A stretch of DNA of 9,449 bases from Peptococcaceae bacterium (lineage in GTDB: Bacteria > Bacillota > DSM-12270 > Thermacetogeniales > Thermacetogeniaceae), in contig PKYJ01000149.1 of assembly GCA_003132605.1 (NCBI GenBank), positions 21,780 to 31,228 of the forward strand, read 5' to 3'. Below the pieces are notes generated by a model. The model saw only the letters and a list, made by a program, of their open reading frames with translations, did not search any database and was not told the origin of the DNA. The position numbers were made by a program, and so were the translations under genes. Position 1 is the stretch's first letter, and every line of letters begins with the position of its first letter. Of the stretch, positions 1 to 5,516 are shown in pieces.

Positions 1-1232
1 CGCGCCCGGGCGACGATCAGCTTGTCCTCTTCCGCCAGTTCGTCCATGCCCAGGATGGCAACGATGTCCTGCAGGTCCTTATAGCGCTGGAGCACCCGCT
101 GGACGCCCCGGGCAACATCGTAGTGTTCGTTGCCCAGCACCAGCGGATCGAGGATGCGGGACGTGGAATCCAACGGGTCCACCGCCGGATAGATACCGAT
201 CTCTGTCAGCGCCCGGTTGAGCACCACCGTGCCGTCCAGGTGGGCGAAGGTGGTGGCCGGCGCCGGGTCGGTCAGGTCGTCGGCAGGAACGTAGATCGCC
301 TGCACCGAGGTGATGGAACCCTTACGGGTGGAAGTGATGCGCTCCTGCAGCAGGCCCATGTCGGTAGCCAGGGTCGGCTGGTAGCCCACCGCCGAAGGCA
401 TGCGCCCGAGCAGGGCGGACACTTCGGAACCGGCCTGGGTGAACCGGAAGATGTTATCGATGAAGACCAGCACATCCTGGCCCTCTTCGTCCCGGAAGTA
501 CTCCGCCAGGGTCAACCCGGTCAGCCCGACCCGGAGGCGCGCCCCGGGTGGTTCGTTCATCTGCCCGAAGACCAGGGCAGTCTTTTCGATCACCCCCGAC
601 TCCTTCATCTCCAGCCAGAGGTCGTTGCCTTCCCTGGTGCGTTCGCCCACGCCGCAGAAAACGGAGAATCCGCCGTGCTCATAGGCGATGTTCCGGATCA
701 GCTCCTGAATAATGACGGTCTTACCCACACCGGCGCCACCGAACAACCCGATCTTGCCACCCTTGGTGAAAGGCGCCAGCAGGTCAATCACCTTGATACC
801 AGTCTCCAGGATCTCCCGGGAGGTGCGCTGCTCCGAGAGAGCCGGTGCCGGACGGTGAATCGGGTAGTACTTGTCGGTCTCCACCGCCCCCAACTCGTCG
901 ATCGGCTGGCCGAGCACGTTCAGCAACCGGCCAAGGGTATTCTTGCCTACCGGCACTGTAATCGGAGACTTGGTATCAGTGGCCCGCATCCCCCGCCGCA
1001 GGCCGTCCGTAGAGGACATGGCCACACAGCGGACGGTATTGTTTCCCAGGTGCTGCATGGCTTCCAGAGTTAAGTCGATCTTCTGGGTCAGGGTCGACTT
1101 GATCTCCTCATCCTGGTCCTCACTGGTGATTTTAATGGCATGAAAAAGATCCGGGAGCATGCCGGAAGCAAACTCGATGTCTACCACAGGGCCGATAACC
1201 TGAACGATATGGCCGTACTTTTCGCCATCCAC
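1..1232 (-). CDS. atpD: F1Fo ATP synthase subunit beta, 3' end cut by window edge
   Basis: Catalytic beta subunit of the F1 head, which makes ATP from ADP and phosphate at the alpha/beta interfaces. About 410 codons are present of the roughly 465-480 usual; the C-terminus lies beyond base 1. Translating the minus strand gives VQVIGPVVDIEF near the N-terminus, the P-loop GGAGVGKT at about residues 165-172 (Lys171), GERTREGN with the catalytic Glu at about 197, a Walker B stretch LVFIDNIFRFTQAG, and DELAEED at about 397-403, a Ser-to-Ala variant of the family DELSEED loop. The start chosen is GTG at 1232, 11 nt after AGGAGG (1244-1249), giving VDGEKYGHIVQ. An upstream in-frame TTG at 1241 is only 2 nt from the Shine-Dalgarno, and the nearby ATG at 1228 is out of frame. 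It follows atpG by 52 nt. Identity is certain; the start is very likely. Confidence 0.96.
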   Translation of the reverse strand, partial: MDGEKYGHIVQVIGPVVDIEFASGMLPDLFHAIKITSEDQDEEIKSTLTQKIDLTLEAMQHLGNNTVRCVAMSSTDGLRRGMRATDTKSPITVPVGKNTLGRLLNVLGQPIDELGAVETDKYYPIHRPAPALSEQRTSREILETGIKVIDLLAPFTKGGKIGLFGGAGVGKTVIIQELIRNIAYEHGGFSVFCGVGERTREGNDLWLEMKESGVIEKTALVFGQMNEPPGARLRVGLTGLTLAEYFRDEEGQDVLVFIDNIFRFTQAGSEVSALLGRMPSAVGYQPTLATDMGLLQERITSTRKGSITSVQAIYVPADDLTDPAPATTFAHLDGTVVLNRALTEIGIYPAVDPLDSTSRILDPLVLGNEHYDVARGVQRVLQRYKDLQDIVAILGMDELAEEDKLIVARA

Positions 1233-1243
1233 CGTTCCCAATA

Positions 1244-1249
1244 CCTCCT
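1244..1249 (-). promoter_or_regulatory. Shine-Dalgarno of atpD
   Basis: AGGAGG on the minus strand in the atpG-atpD gap, 11 nt before the GTG codon at 1232. It decides the start of atpD, because the only other in-frame candidate (TTG at 1241) is 2 nt away and an in-frame TAG lies just upstream. Confidence 0.8.
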
Positions 1250-1284
1250 ATGTTTCCCACTTCTTATGATTACCAACCACCATT

Positions 1285-2148
1285 TTAGCCTTTGAGCGCG
1301 TCGGCGCCGCCGACGATCTCCGAAAGTTCCTTGGTAATCGCCGCTTGCCGGGCCTTGTTAAACGACAGGGTCAACTGGTCGATCATCTCCATCGCATTCT
1401 CCGAGGCGGCGCCCATGGCGATCATGCGGGCCGCCAGCTCACTGGCCTTAGATTCCAACATGGCGTTGTAGATCTGCCCGATGATAAACCGGGGCAGCAG
1501 CATGTCCAGTACCTTTTCCGGCTCCGGTTCAAAGAAATAATCGTTGATCCACTCCTGACCAGTCTCATCGACGGTGGGCGCCTCCACCGGCAACAGTCTG
1601 GTCACCTTCGAGCGCTGGCGGCCGGTGGAGATGAACTCCATATAGATGAGGTTGATCTCGTCCACCAGGTTCTTCTCATAGAGGTCGAGCAGGGCCTGGG
1701 CAATTTCCCTGGTCTGGGCGACAATGGGGTCGTCCCCCAGGGCGATAAACTCTGCCAGCAACCGGTAGCCGCGCCTCCGGAAAAAGTCACGGCCCTTGCG
1801 GCCGAGGATGATCAGGGCGTATTCCTTTTCCTGGGCCAGCAGCACCTGCGCCTGGCGGATCACATGGCCGTTGAAACCCCCGCACAGACCCCGGTCCGAG
1901 GTCATCACCACGTAGCCCACCCGGTGGCTCTTGTGAGGCTCCAGCAGCGGATGCGCCACATCGGGGATGGCCGGCAGCAGCCTCCTGATCATGCCCTGGA
2001 TCTCCCGGGCATATGGCCTGGCTGCCACCACCTTTTCCCGGGCGCGTCGCAATCTGGTAGCAGCCACCATCTCCATGGCCTTGGTGATCTGCTGGGTGCT
2101 CTTGATGCTGCGGATGCGTCTTTTAATGTCCCGTACCTGTTCCGCCAT
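1285..2148 (-). CDS. atpG: F1Fo ATP synthase subunit gamma
   Basis: Central rotor shaft of F1, coupling rotation of the c-ring to the catalytic sites. 287 residues, normal for the family. The N-terminal helix has the typical DIKRRIRSIKSTQQITKAME sequence (about residues 7-26). The middle Rossmann-like part carries TSDRGLCGGFN (83-93). The C-terminal helix contains the family signature ending in ITKELSEIVGGA (about 271-282). N- and C-terminal helices would pair as the antiparallel coiled coil inside the alpha3beta3 ring. ATG start at 2148, stop TAA; it starts 28 nt after the atpA stop, with only a weak Shine-Dalgarno-like GTGGTGA upstream. Long open frames on the opposite strand here are coding shadows. 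Identity is certain. Confidence 0.98.
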   Translation of the reverse strand: MAEQVRDIKRRIRSIKSTQQITKAMEMVAATRLRRAREKVVAARPYAREIQGMIRRLLPAIPDVAHPLLEPHKSHRVGYVVMTSDRGLCGGFNGHVIRQAQVLLAQEKEYALIILGRKGRDFFRRRGYRLLAEFIALGDDPIVAQTREIAQALLDLYEKNLVDEINLIYMEFISTGRQRSKVTRLLPVEAPTVDETGQEWINDYFFEPEPEKVLDMLLPRFIIGQIYNAMLESKASELAARMIAMGAASENAMEMIDQLTLSFNKARQAAITKELSEIVGGADALKG

Positions 2149-2176
2149 TGGGCTATGTCACCACTTTCCAGGATTA

Positions 2177-3712
2177 TCAGACAACTTTCTGGATTGAAAA
2201 AGCGGCGCTGAATTGACTGGTGAAGCCGCCAATCATCCTGTTCATCCGCTCCATCAAATCATCAGAGAGAGCCTTCTTCTCTTTGATCTCGGTCAGGATC
2301 TCCTGGTACTGGGTATGCAGGTAGTGCAGAAACTCCTTCTCGAACTCCCGGATAGACTCCACCGGCAGTTCGTCGAGGAACCCGTTAACCCCGGTATAGA
2401 CCACCGCTACCTGTTCCTCCACCGGCATCGGGACGTACTGTCCCTGTTTCAACAGCTCGGTCATCCTCTCGCCACGGGCCAGGGTGGCCATGGTCGCCTT
2501 ATCCAGGTCCGACCCCAATTGGGCGAAGGCCGCCAACTCCCGGAACTGGGCCAGGTCGATTTTTAGCCGCCCGGCTACCTGACGCATGGCTTTATTCTGG
2601 GCGGAGCCACCGACCCGGGAGACCGAGATACCCACGTTAATAGCCGGCCTAATACCGGCGTAGAAGAGATCCGGCTCCAGGTAGATCTGGCCGTCAGTGA
2701 TAGAGATGACGTTCGTAGGGATATAAGCTGAAACATCGCTCCCCTGAGTCTCGATGATCGGTAGGGCGGTCAGGGAGCCGCCTCCCATCTCTTCGCTGAG
2801 CTTGGCTGACCGCTCCAGGAGGCGGGAGTGCAGGTAGAAGACGTCGCCCGGATAAGCCTCACGGCCTGGCGGGCGCCGCAGCAACAGGGACAGCTCGCGG
2901 TAGGAAACCGCGTGCTTGGATAAGTCGTCATACACTATCAGGACATCCTTGTGCTGGTCGTACATGAACTCCTCGCCCATGGCACAACCGGCGTAGGGCG
3001 CCAGGTAGAGCAGAGAGGCCGGTTCCGCAGCGGTCGCCGCCACCACGATGGTGTAGTTCATCGCCCCGGTCTCCTCGAACTTCTGAATCACACTGGCCAC
3101 CGTGGAGGCCTTCTGGCCAATGGCTACATAGATGCAGATCACATTCTGGCCCTTCTGGTTGATGATGGCGTCCAAAGCCAATGCGGTCTTGCCGGTCTGA
3201 CGGTCGCCGATGATCAGTTCCCGCTGGCCGCGCCCGATGGGGATCATGGAGTCCACTGCCTTGAGCCCGGTCTGCAACGGCTGCTTCACCGGTTGGCGAT
3301 GGATCACGTTGGGAGCCAGGAACTCCACCGGACGGCGCTTGTCGGTCTCGATAGGTCCCTTGCCGTCCAGGGGCTGACCCAGGGCACTAACCACCCGGCC
3401 GATCAGGGCTTCCCCGACGGGCACCTCCACGATGCGGCCGGTGCTGCGGACGATGTCGCCCTCTTTGATGTGGGCGTAAGGCCCCAGCAACACGACGCCG
3501 ATGTTGTCCTCCTCCAGGTTGAGAGTCATGCCGTAAACGTCACCCGGGAAGAGCAGCAGTTCACCGGCCATCGCCCGCTCCAGGCCGTAGACCCGGGCGA
3601 TGCCGTCACCGACCGAGATCACCGAACCGACGTCGGCAATCTCGATCTCCGATTCGTAGCGCTCGATCTGGGTCTTAATGAGTGAGCTGATTTCATCAGC
3701 ACGGATGCTCAT
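2177..3712 (-). CDS. atpA: F1Fo ATP synthase subunit alpha
   Basis: Non-catalytic nucleotide-binding subunit of the F1 hexamer, contributing the arginine finger to each catalytic site. 511 residues, full length. Visible features are the N-terminal beta-barrel region (about 25-95, VISVGDGIARVYGL), the P-loop GDRQTGKT (169-176), the segment PPGREAYPGDVFYLHSRLLE (281-300), and the arginine finger in SVSRVGG (Arg366, equivalent to E. coli Arg373), followed by the C-terminal helical domain. ATG start at 3712, one base after the atpH stop TAG, with GAGGTGG about 10 nt upstream lying inside the last codons of atpH. This arrangement favours translational coupling to atpH. Nothing is missing or odd; identity is certain. 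Confidence 0.98.
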   Translation of the reverse strand: MSIRADEISSLIKTQIERYESEIEIADVGSVISVGDGIARVYGLERAMAGELLLFPGDVYGMTLNLEEDNIGVVLLGPYAHIKEGDIVRSTGRIVEVPVGEALIGRVVSALGQPLDGKGPIETDKRRPVEFLAPNVIHRQPVKQPLQTGLKAVDSMIPIGRGQRELIIGDRQTGKTALALDAIINQKGQNVICIYVAIGQKASTVASVIQKFEETGAMNYTIVVAATAAEPASLLYLAPYAGCAMGEEFMYDQHKDVLIVYDDLSKHAVSYRELSLLLRRPPGREAYPGDVFYLHSRLLERSAKLSEEMGGGSLTALPIIETQGSDVSAYIPTNVISITDGQIYLEPDLFYAGIRPAINVGISVSRVGGSAQNKAMRQVAGRLKIDLAQFRELAAFAQLGSDLDKATMATLARGERMTELLKQGQYVPMPVEEQVAVVYTGVNGFLDELPVESIREFEKEFLHYLHTQYQEILTEIKEKKALSDDLMERMNRMIGGFTSQFSAAFSIQKVV

Positions 3713-3713
3713 A

Positions 3714-4280
3714 CTACGTTCCCACCTCTAGCTTTCCATGAGATCTTTCTACCAGGCGCATCCCAAGCAACTGCAGCTGCTTGACAGCGCTCCCGTCAAT
3801 CACGCGATCGCCTATTTTGACCGCCAGACCGCCGATCAACTCCGGGTGCAGGCTGATCTGCAATTCGATCTGCTTTCCGGTCAGCTTCGACAATGCCTTG
3901 ATCAGATCCAGCTCGGATTGCTTGTCCAGGGCGAAGGCTGTCTTGACTTCGGCAATAGCGACGTTGCGGGCCTGGCGCACTTTTCCTGCAAAGACGTCAT
4001 AGATGGCTAGCAGGAAACGCTCCCGGCGCTTGTCGATAATCAGTTCCAGAAAACCTAAAAAAAACCGAGAAACCCGGTTCGCCCACAGTTCCCTGACTAT
4101 TTCCTTTTTGCGACGCACGGAGAGCCGCTGGTGCTGGAGCAGTTCCCCCAACCTGGGATCCTGTTGCAGAAAGCTCACCACCAGTTGCCAGTCAGACAAC
4201 ACCTGGTCAACCTGCCCGTTTTCCTGGGCAGCCTTGAAAAGAGCGTCGGCATAACGCCGGGAGATGGCGTTCTGGATCAA
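3714..4280 (-). CDS. atpH: F1Fo ATP synthase subunit delta
   Basis: Peripheral-stalk subunit that ties the top of the alpha3beta3 head to the b dimer. 188 residues, close to the usual 175-185. The N-terminal helical domain begins IQNAISRRYADALF (2-15), typical of delta/OSCP. The C-terminal domain has the family signature ELIGGLAVKIGDRVIDGS (147-164) followed by KQL. The start is TTG at 4280, overlapping the atpF stop by 4 nt (TTGA); GGGG in the last atpF codons is the likely Shine-Dalgarno, so translation is probably coupled to atpF. TTG is the weakest start in the operon, fitting a single-copy subunit (inference). Codons 73-75 contain a run of eight T that forms a slippery heptamer (see separate entry). 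Identity is certain, start likely. Confidence 0.97.
   Translation of the reverse strand: MIQNAISRRYADALFKAAQENGQVDQVLSDWQLVVSFLQQDPRLGELLQHQRLSVRRKKEIVRELWANRVSRFFLGFLELIIDKRRERFLLAIYDVFAGKVRQARNVAIAEVKTAFALDKQSELDLIKALSKLTGKQIELQISLHPELIGGLAVKIGDRVIDGSAVKQLQLLGMRLVERSHGKLEVGT
4056..4062 (-). other. U UUU UUA slippery heptamer inside atpH
   Basis: The minus strand reads CGG TTT TTT TTA GGT at codons 72-76 of atpH, so T TTT TTA sits exactly in the X XXY YYZ register of -1 ribosomal frameshift sites. A weak 5-bp stem (4063-4067 with 4075-4079, loop 7) lies directly upstream, which also makes the site look like a poor intrinsic terminator. A -1 shift would add about 19 residues and then stop at TGA, leaving roughly the N-terminal domain of delta. 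Whether it is used is unknown. Confidence 0.5.
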
Positions 4281-4762
4281 TGAATTTCCCCTACCTCATC
4301 CAAGAACTGGTTGACGATGCGGGCGTTATCCTCCTCGGTGATATTCCGGCCAAGGATCTTACTGGCCGCCATCACCGACAGGGAAACCACCTCCTGGCGC
4401 AAGGCCCGCATGGCCTCGTCGCGCTCCCGCCGGATCTCCTTGCGGGCATTCTCCAGCAGCGCCGTTGCCTCTTCCCTGCTCTGTGCCAGCAGTTCCTGGC
4501 GCGACTCATCTCCGGACTTGAGCGCCTTGTCCACGATCTGCTGCGCTTCCTGCCTGGCAGCCTGCAGTTGGGCCTGGTAGTCGCTCAGCAACTTTTTGGC
4601 CTCGGCCCGGGCCTGCTCCGCATCCGAGATGTTGCGTCCGATCTCCGCCCGGCGGTTGTCGATGAAAGTGATCACCGGCTTATAGAAGAAATAAGTCAAA
4701 ATAGCAAGGATCACAAAGAAGTTGATGATCGCCCAGATAAAATCATACAAACTGAATTGCAC
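4277..4762 (-). CDS. atpF: F1Fo ATP synthase subunit b
   Basis: Peripheral-stalk subunit, membrane-anchored through one N-terminal helix and reaching up to delta as a coiled-coil dimer. 161 residues, normal for the family. The membrane segment is about residues 7-29 (IWAIINFFVILAILTYFF), followed by KPVITFIDNRRAEI (28-41), typical of b at the membrane exit. A long charged helix rich in Ala, Glu, Arg and Gln then runs to about 140. The start is GTG at 4762 with GGAAGGGG (4771-4779 area) as Shine-Dalgarno about 8 nt upstream. The stop TGA overlaps the atpH TTG start. It is unusual in being separated from atpE by 384 bp of repeat-rich sequence; b and c genes are normally close together. Identity is certain. 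Confidence 0.97.
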   Translation of the reverse strand: MQFSLYDFIWAIINFFVILAILTYFFYKPVITFIDNRRAEIGRNISDAEQARAEAKKLLSDYQAQLQAARQEAQQIVDKALKSGDESRQELLAQSREEATALLENARKEIRRERDEAMRALRQEVVSLSVMAASKILGRNITEEDNARIVNQFLDEVGEIH

Positions 4763-4787
4763 AGCATCAATCCCCTTCCGGGCATCT

Positions 4788-4818
4788 TGGTCGTTGGGCG
4801 TGAGTCGTTGGTGGTTGG
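4788..4818 (+). repeat. Degenerate 7-bp tandem repeats, TGGTCGT family
   Basis: The plus strand reads TGGTCGT, TGGGCGT, GAGTCGT, TGGTGGT, TGG in uninterrupted 7-bp phase. The same heptamer returns in reverse complement at 4933-4946, making an inverted pair around the hairpin at 4854-4915. It begins 9 nt upstream of the atpF Shine-Dalgarno in the direction of transcription. Confidence 0.7.
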
Positions 4819-4853
4819 AATTTTCCTGCTGGTCTGCTTGGCAAACACAAGAC

Positions 4854-4915
4854 CAGTCAACTACTTGTTGAAACGATCCCCTTCCTGAGTCAACAAGGAG
4901 AGTGGTAGTTGACTG
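4854..4915 (-). repeat. Strong hairpin (11-bp perfect arms plus inner 6-bp stem)
   Basis: Arms CAGTCAACTAC (4854-4864) and GTAGTTGACTG (4905-4915) are exact reverse complements. An inner pair TTGTTG (4865-4870) with CAACAA (4891-4896) closes a 20-nt loop. The loop contains ATCCCCTTCC (4876-4885), an exact copy of the 10 nt that include the atpF ribosome-binding site (4770-4779). On the minus (transcribed) strand no U-tract follows, so it is not a terminator for the operon. On the plus strand it is followed after 7 nt by seven T residues (4923-4929). Confidence 0.8.
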
Positions 4916-4929
4916 CTTAATGTTTTTTT

Positions 4930-4950
4930 CCGACGACTAACGACCAACCG
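4930..4950 (-). repeat. Inverted copy of the TGGTCGT heptamer repeats
   Basis: Reads ACGACTA, ACGACCA, ACCG on the plus strand from 4933. AACGACCAA at 4939-4947 is the exact reverse complement of TTGGTCGTT at 4787-4795, giving a 9-bp inverted repeat that encloses the inner hairpin. Confidence 0.7.
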
Positions 4951-4980
4951 CTATTTATCCCGGGGCGCTACCGAACAGAA

Positions 4981-5001
4981 TCGGATGTCAGATATCAGAT
5001 G
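4981..5001 (-). repeat. Short heptamer run, inverted copy of the GACMTCY family
   Basis: TCGGATG, TCAGATA, TCAGATG in 7-bp phase. CGGATGTC (4982-4989) is the exact reverse complement of GACATCCG at 5092-5099, so this run and the longer one at 5044-5097 can form the two sides of one stem. Confidence 0.65.
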
Positions 5002-5043
5002 AAAGACTTGCATGGCTTTTATGCATGCCTTTAAATCTTTTTC

Positions 5044-5097
5044 TGACCTCTGACCTCTTGCTTCCGACCTCTGTTACGACTTCTCGCTTCCGACATC
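5044..5097 (+). repeat. Degenerate 7-bp tandem repeats, GACMTCY family
   Basis: Reads TGACCTC, TGACCTC, TTGCTTC, CGACCTC, then a 5-nt interruption TGTTA, then CGACTTC, TCGCTTC, CGACATC. Seven units of 7 bp fit one consensus, YGACMTC by phase. It lies 50 nt downstream of the atpE stop in the transcribed direction, so it would be in the transcript 3' to the c-subunit coding region. Confidence 0.75.
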
Positions 5098-5146
5098 CGG
5101 TACAGCCAGGCCCGCCCCGGGCATTACGGCAACCTTGGTGCGATTA

Positions 5147-5377
5147 CTACATTTTCGTGAACAGCAGGAAGGCTATCAGGAGTCCGTAAATGGTTAACGC
5201 TTCCATGAAAGCCAGGGCGAGGATCAGCGTGGTGCGCAACTCCCCGGCCACTTCCGGCTGGCGGGCGATACCCTCCATCGCTTTCGCTGCAGCCACTCCC
5301 TGGCCAAGACCAGGCCCGAGAGTGGCCAGACCCATCACGATTGCCATCGCCAGGGCGATGATTGCTGATTGAGGCAT
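5147..5377 (-). CDS. atpE: F1Fo ATP synthase subunit c
   Basis: Proteolipid that forms the rotating ring in the membrane and carries the ion on a carboxylate in its second helix. 76 residues, two membrane helices (about 4-32 and 46-74) joined by the polar loop ARQPE (38-42). The Gly motif GPGLGQG (21-27) lies in helix 1, and the ion-binding Glu is Glu59 in AFMEALTIYG. Na+-type rings such as Ilyobacter have E-S-T after the Glu; here it is E-A-L, so H+ coupling is inferred although Gln26 is present. ATG start at 5377 with AAGGAGG 7 nt upstream, the best ribosome binding site in the operon, fitting the need for many c copies. Isolated by 139 bp upstream and 384 bp downstream. Identity is certain. 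Confidence 0.98.
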   Translation of the reverse strand: MPQSAIIALAMAIVMGLATLGPGLGQGVAAAKAMEGIARQPEVAGELRTTLILALAFMEALTIYGLLIAFLLFTKM

Positions 5378-5384
5378 GTTTTTC

Positions 5385-5391
5385 CCTCCTT
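5385..5391 (-). promoter_or_regulatory. Strong Shine-Dalgarno of atpE
   Basis: AAGGAGG on the minus strand with 7 nt to the ATG at 5377. This is full-length complementarity to the 16S 3' end at near-optimal spacing, better than the sites of atpF, atpH or atpG. It fits high translation of subunit c relative to a and b. Confidence 0.85.
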
Positions 5392-5426
5392 TCTACCGGT
5401 ACCGACTTGTGGATTGCTTTTTAACC

Positions 5427-5448
5427 TCACACGAATAAATTCGCGTGA
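5427..5448 (-). repeat. Hairpin ahead of atpE
   Basis: TCACACGAA (5427-5435) pairs with TTCGCGTGA (5440-5448). As minus-strand RNA the single mismatch becomes a G-U pair, giving a 9-bp stem (plus one closing T-A pair inside) and a tight AT-only loop. No U-run follows, so a terminator is unlikely. It lies 50 nt upstream of the atpE start. Confidence 0.6.
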
Positions 5449-5470
5449 TTCCTGATTCATCGGGTCGCAC

Positions 5471-5500
5471 TTTCCCGGCATCCGTCTGAAGACCGGGAAA
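5471..5500 (-). repeat. Hairpin just downstream of atpB
   Basis: TTTCCCGG (5471-5478) and CCGGGAAA (5493-5500) are exact reverse complements with a 14-nt loop. It starts 16 nt after the atpB stop and is not followed by a U-tract. It could be an mRNA-stabilising or processing structure between the a- and c-subunit genes (inference). Confidence 0.65.
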
Positions 5501-5516
5501 TGTCATATTCCCTGGA

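Larger units (their letters stand above)
4763..5146. repeat. Repeat-rich non-coding gap between atpE and atpF
   Basis: 384 bp without a credible gene on either strand, inside an otherwise compact operon. It holds two modules. The module at 4787-4950 has arms built of TGGTCGT-like heptamers around a strong inner hairpin. The module at 4981-5100 has arms built of GACMTCY-like heptamers around a GCATG/CATGC-containing centre. The base composition is more AT-rich than the flanking genes in places (4919-4960, 5002-5043). There is no transposase and no long terminal inverted repeat, so it is described as a repeat cluster rather than a named element. Confidence 0.75.

Noticed and set aside
123..1073. 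Plus-strand open frame of 316 codons opposite atpD
   Set aside because: The minus strand here encodes unmistakable beta-subunit motifs; the plus-strand product is a low-information shadow.
1226..1228. ATG close to the atpD Shine-Dalgarno as the beta start
   Set aside because: It is out of frame with the beta-subunit sequence; the in-frame GTG at 1232 is used instead.
1345..2211. Long plus-strand open frame opposite atpG (288 codons)
   Set aside because: It mirrors the gamma gene, its product is rich in His, Gln, Gly and Leu as expected of antisense GC-rich codons, and no family is recognisable.
2951..3685. Plus-strand open frame opposite atpA
   Set aside because: Antisense shadow of the alpha subunit; no ribosome site or family resemblance.
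4854..4915. Intrinsic terminator of the atp operon
   Set aside because: On the transcribed strand an A-run comes before the hairpin and no U-run follows it; the T-run is on the wrong side for the operon.
4763..5146. CRISPR array
   Set aside because: Units are 7 bp, degenerate and directly adjacent; there are no 25-37 bp repeats or unique spacers.
4763..5146. Insertion sequence or MITE with target duplication
   Set aside because: No transposase, and no terminal inverted repeats at the edges of the gap. The 10-nt direct repeat (4770-4779, 4876-4885) lies so that one hairpin arm is inside and the other outside, which does not fit a simple insertion.
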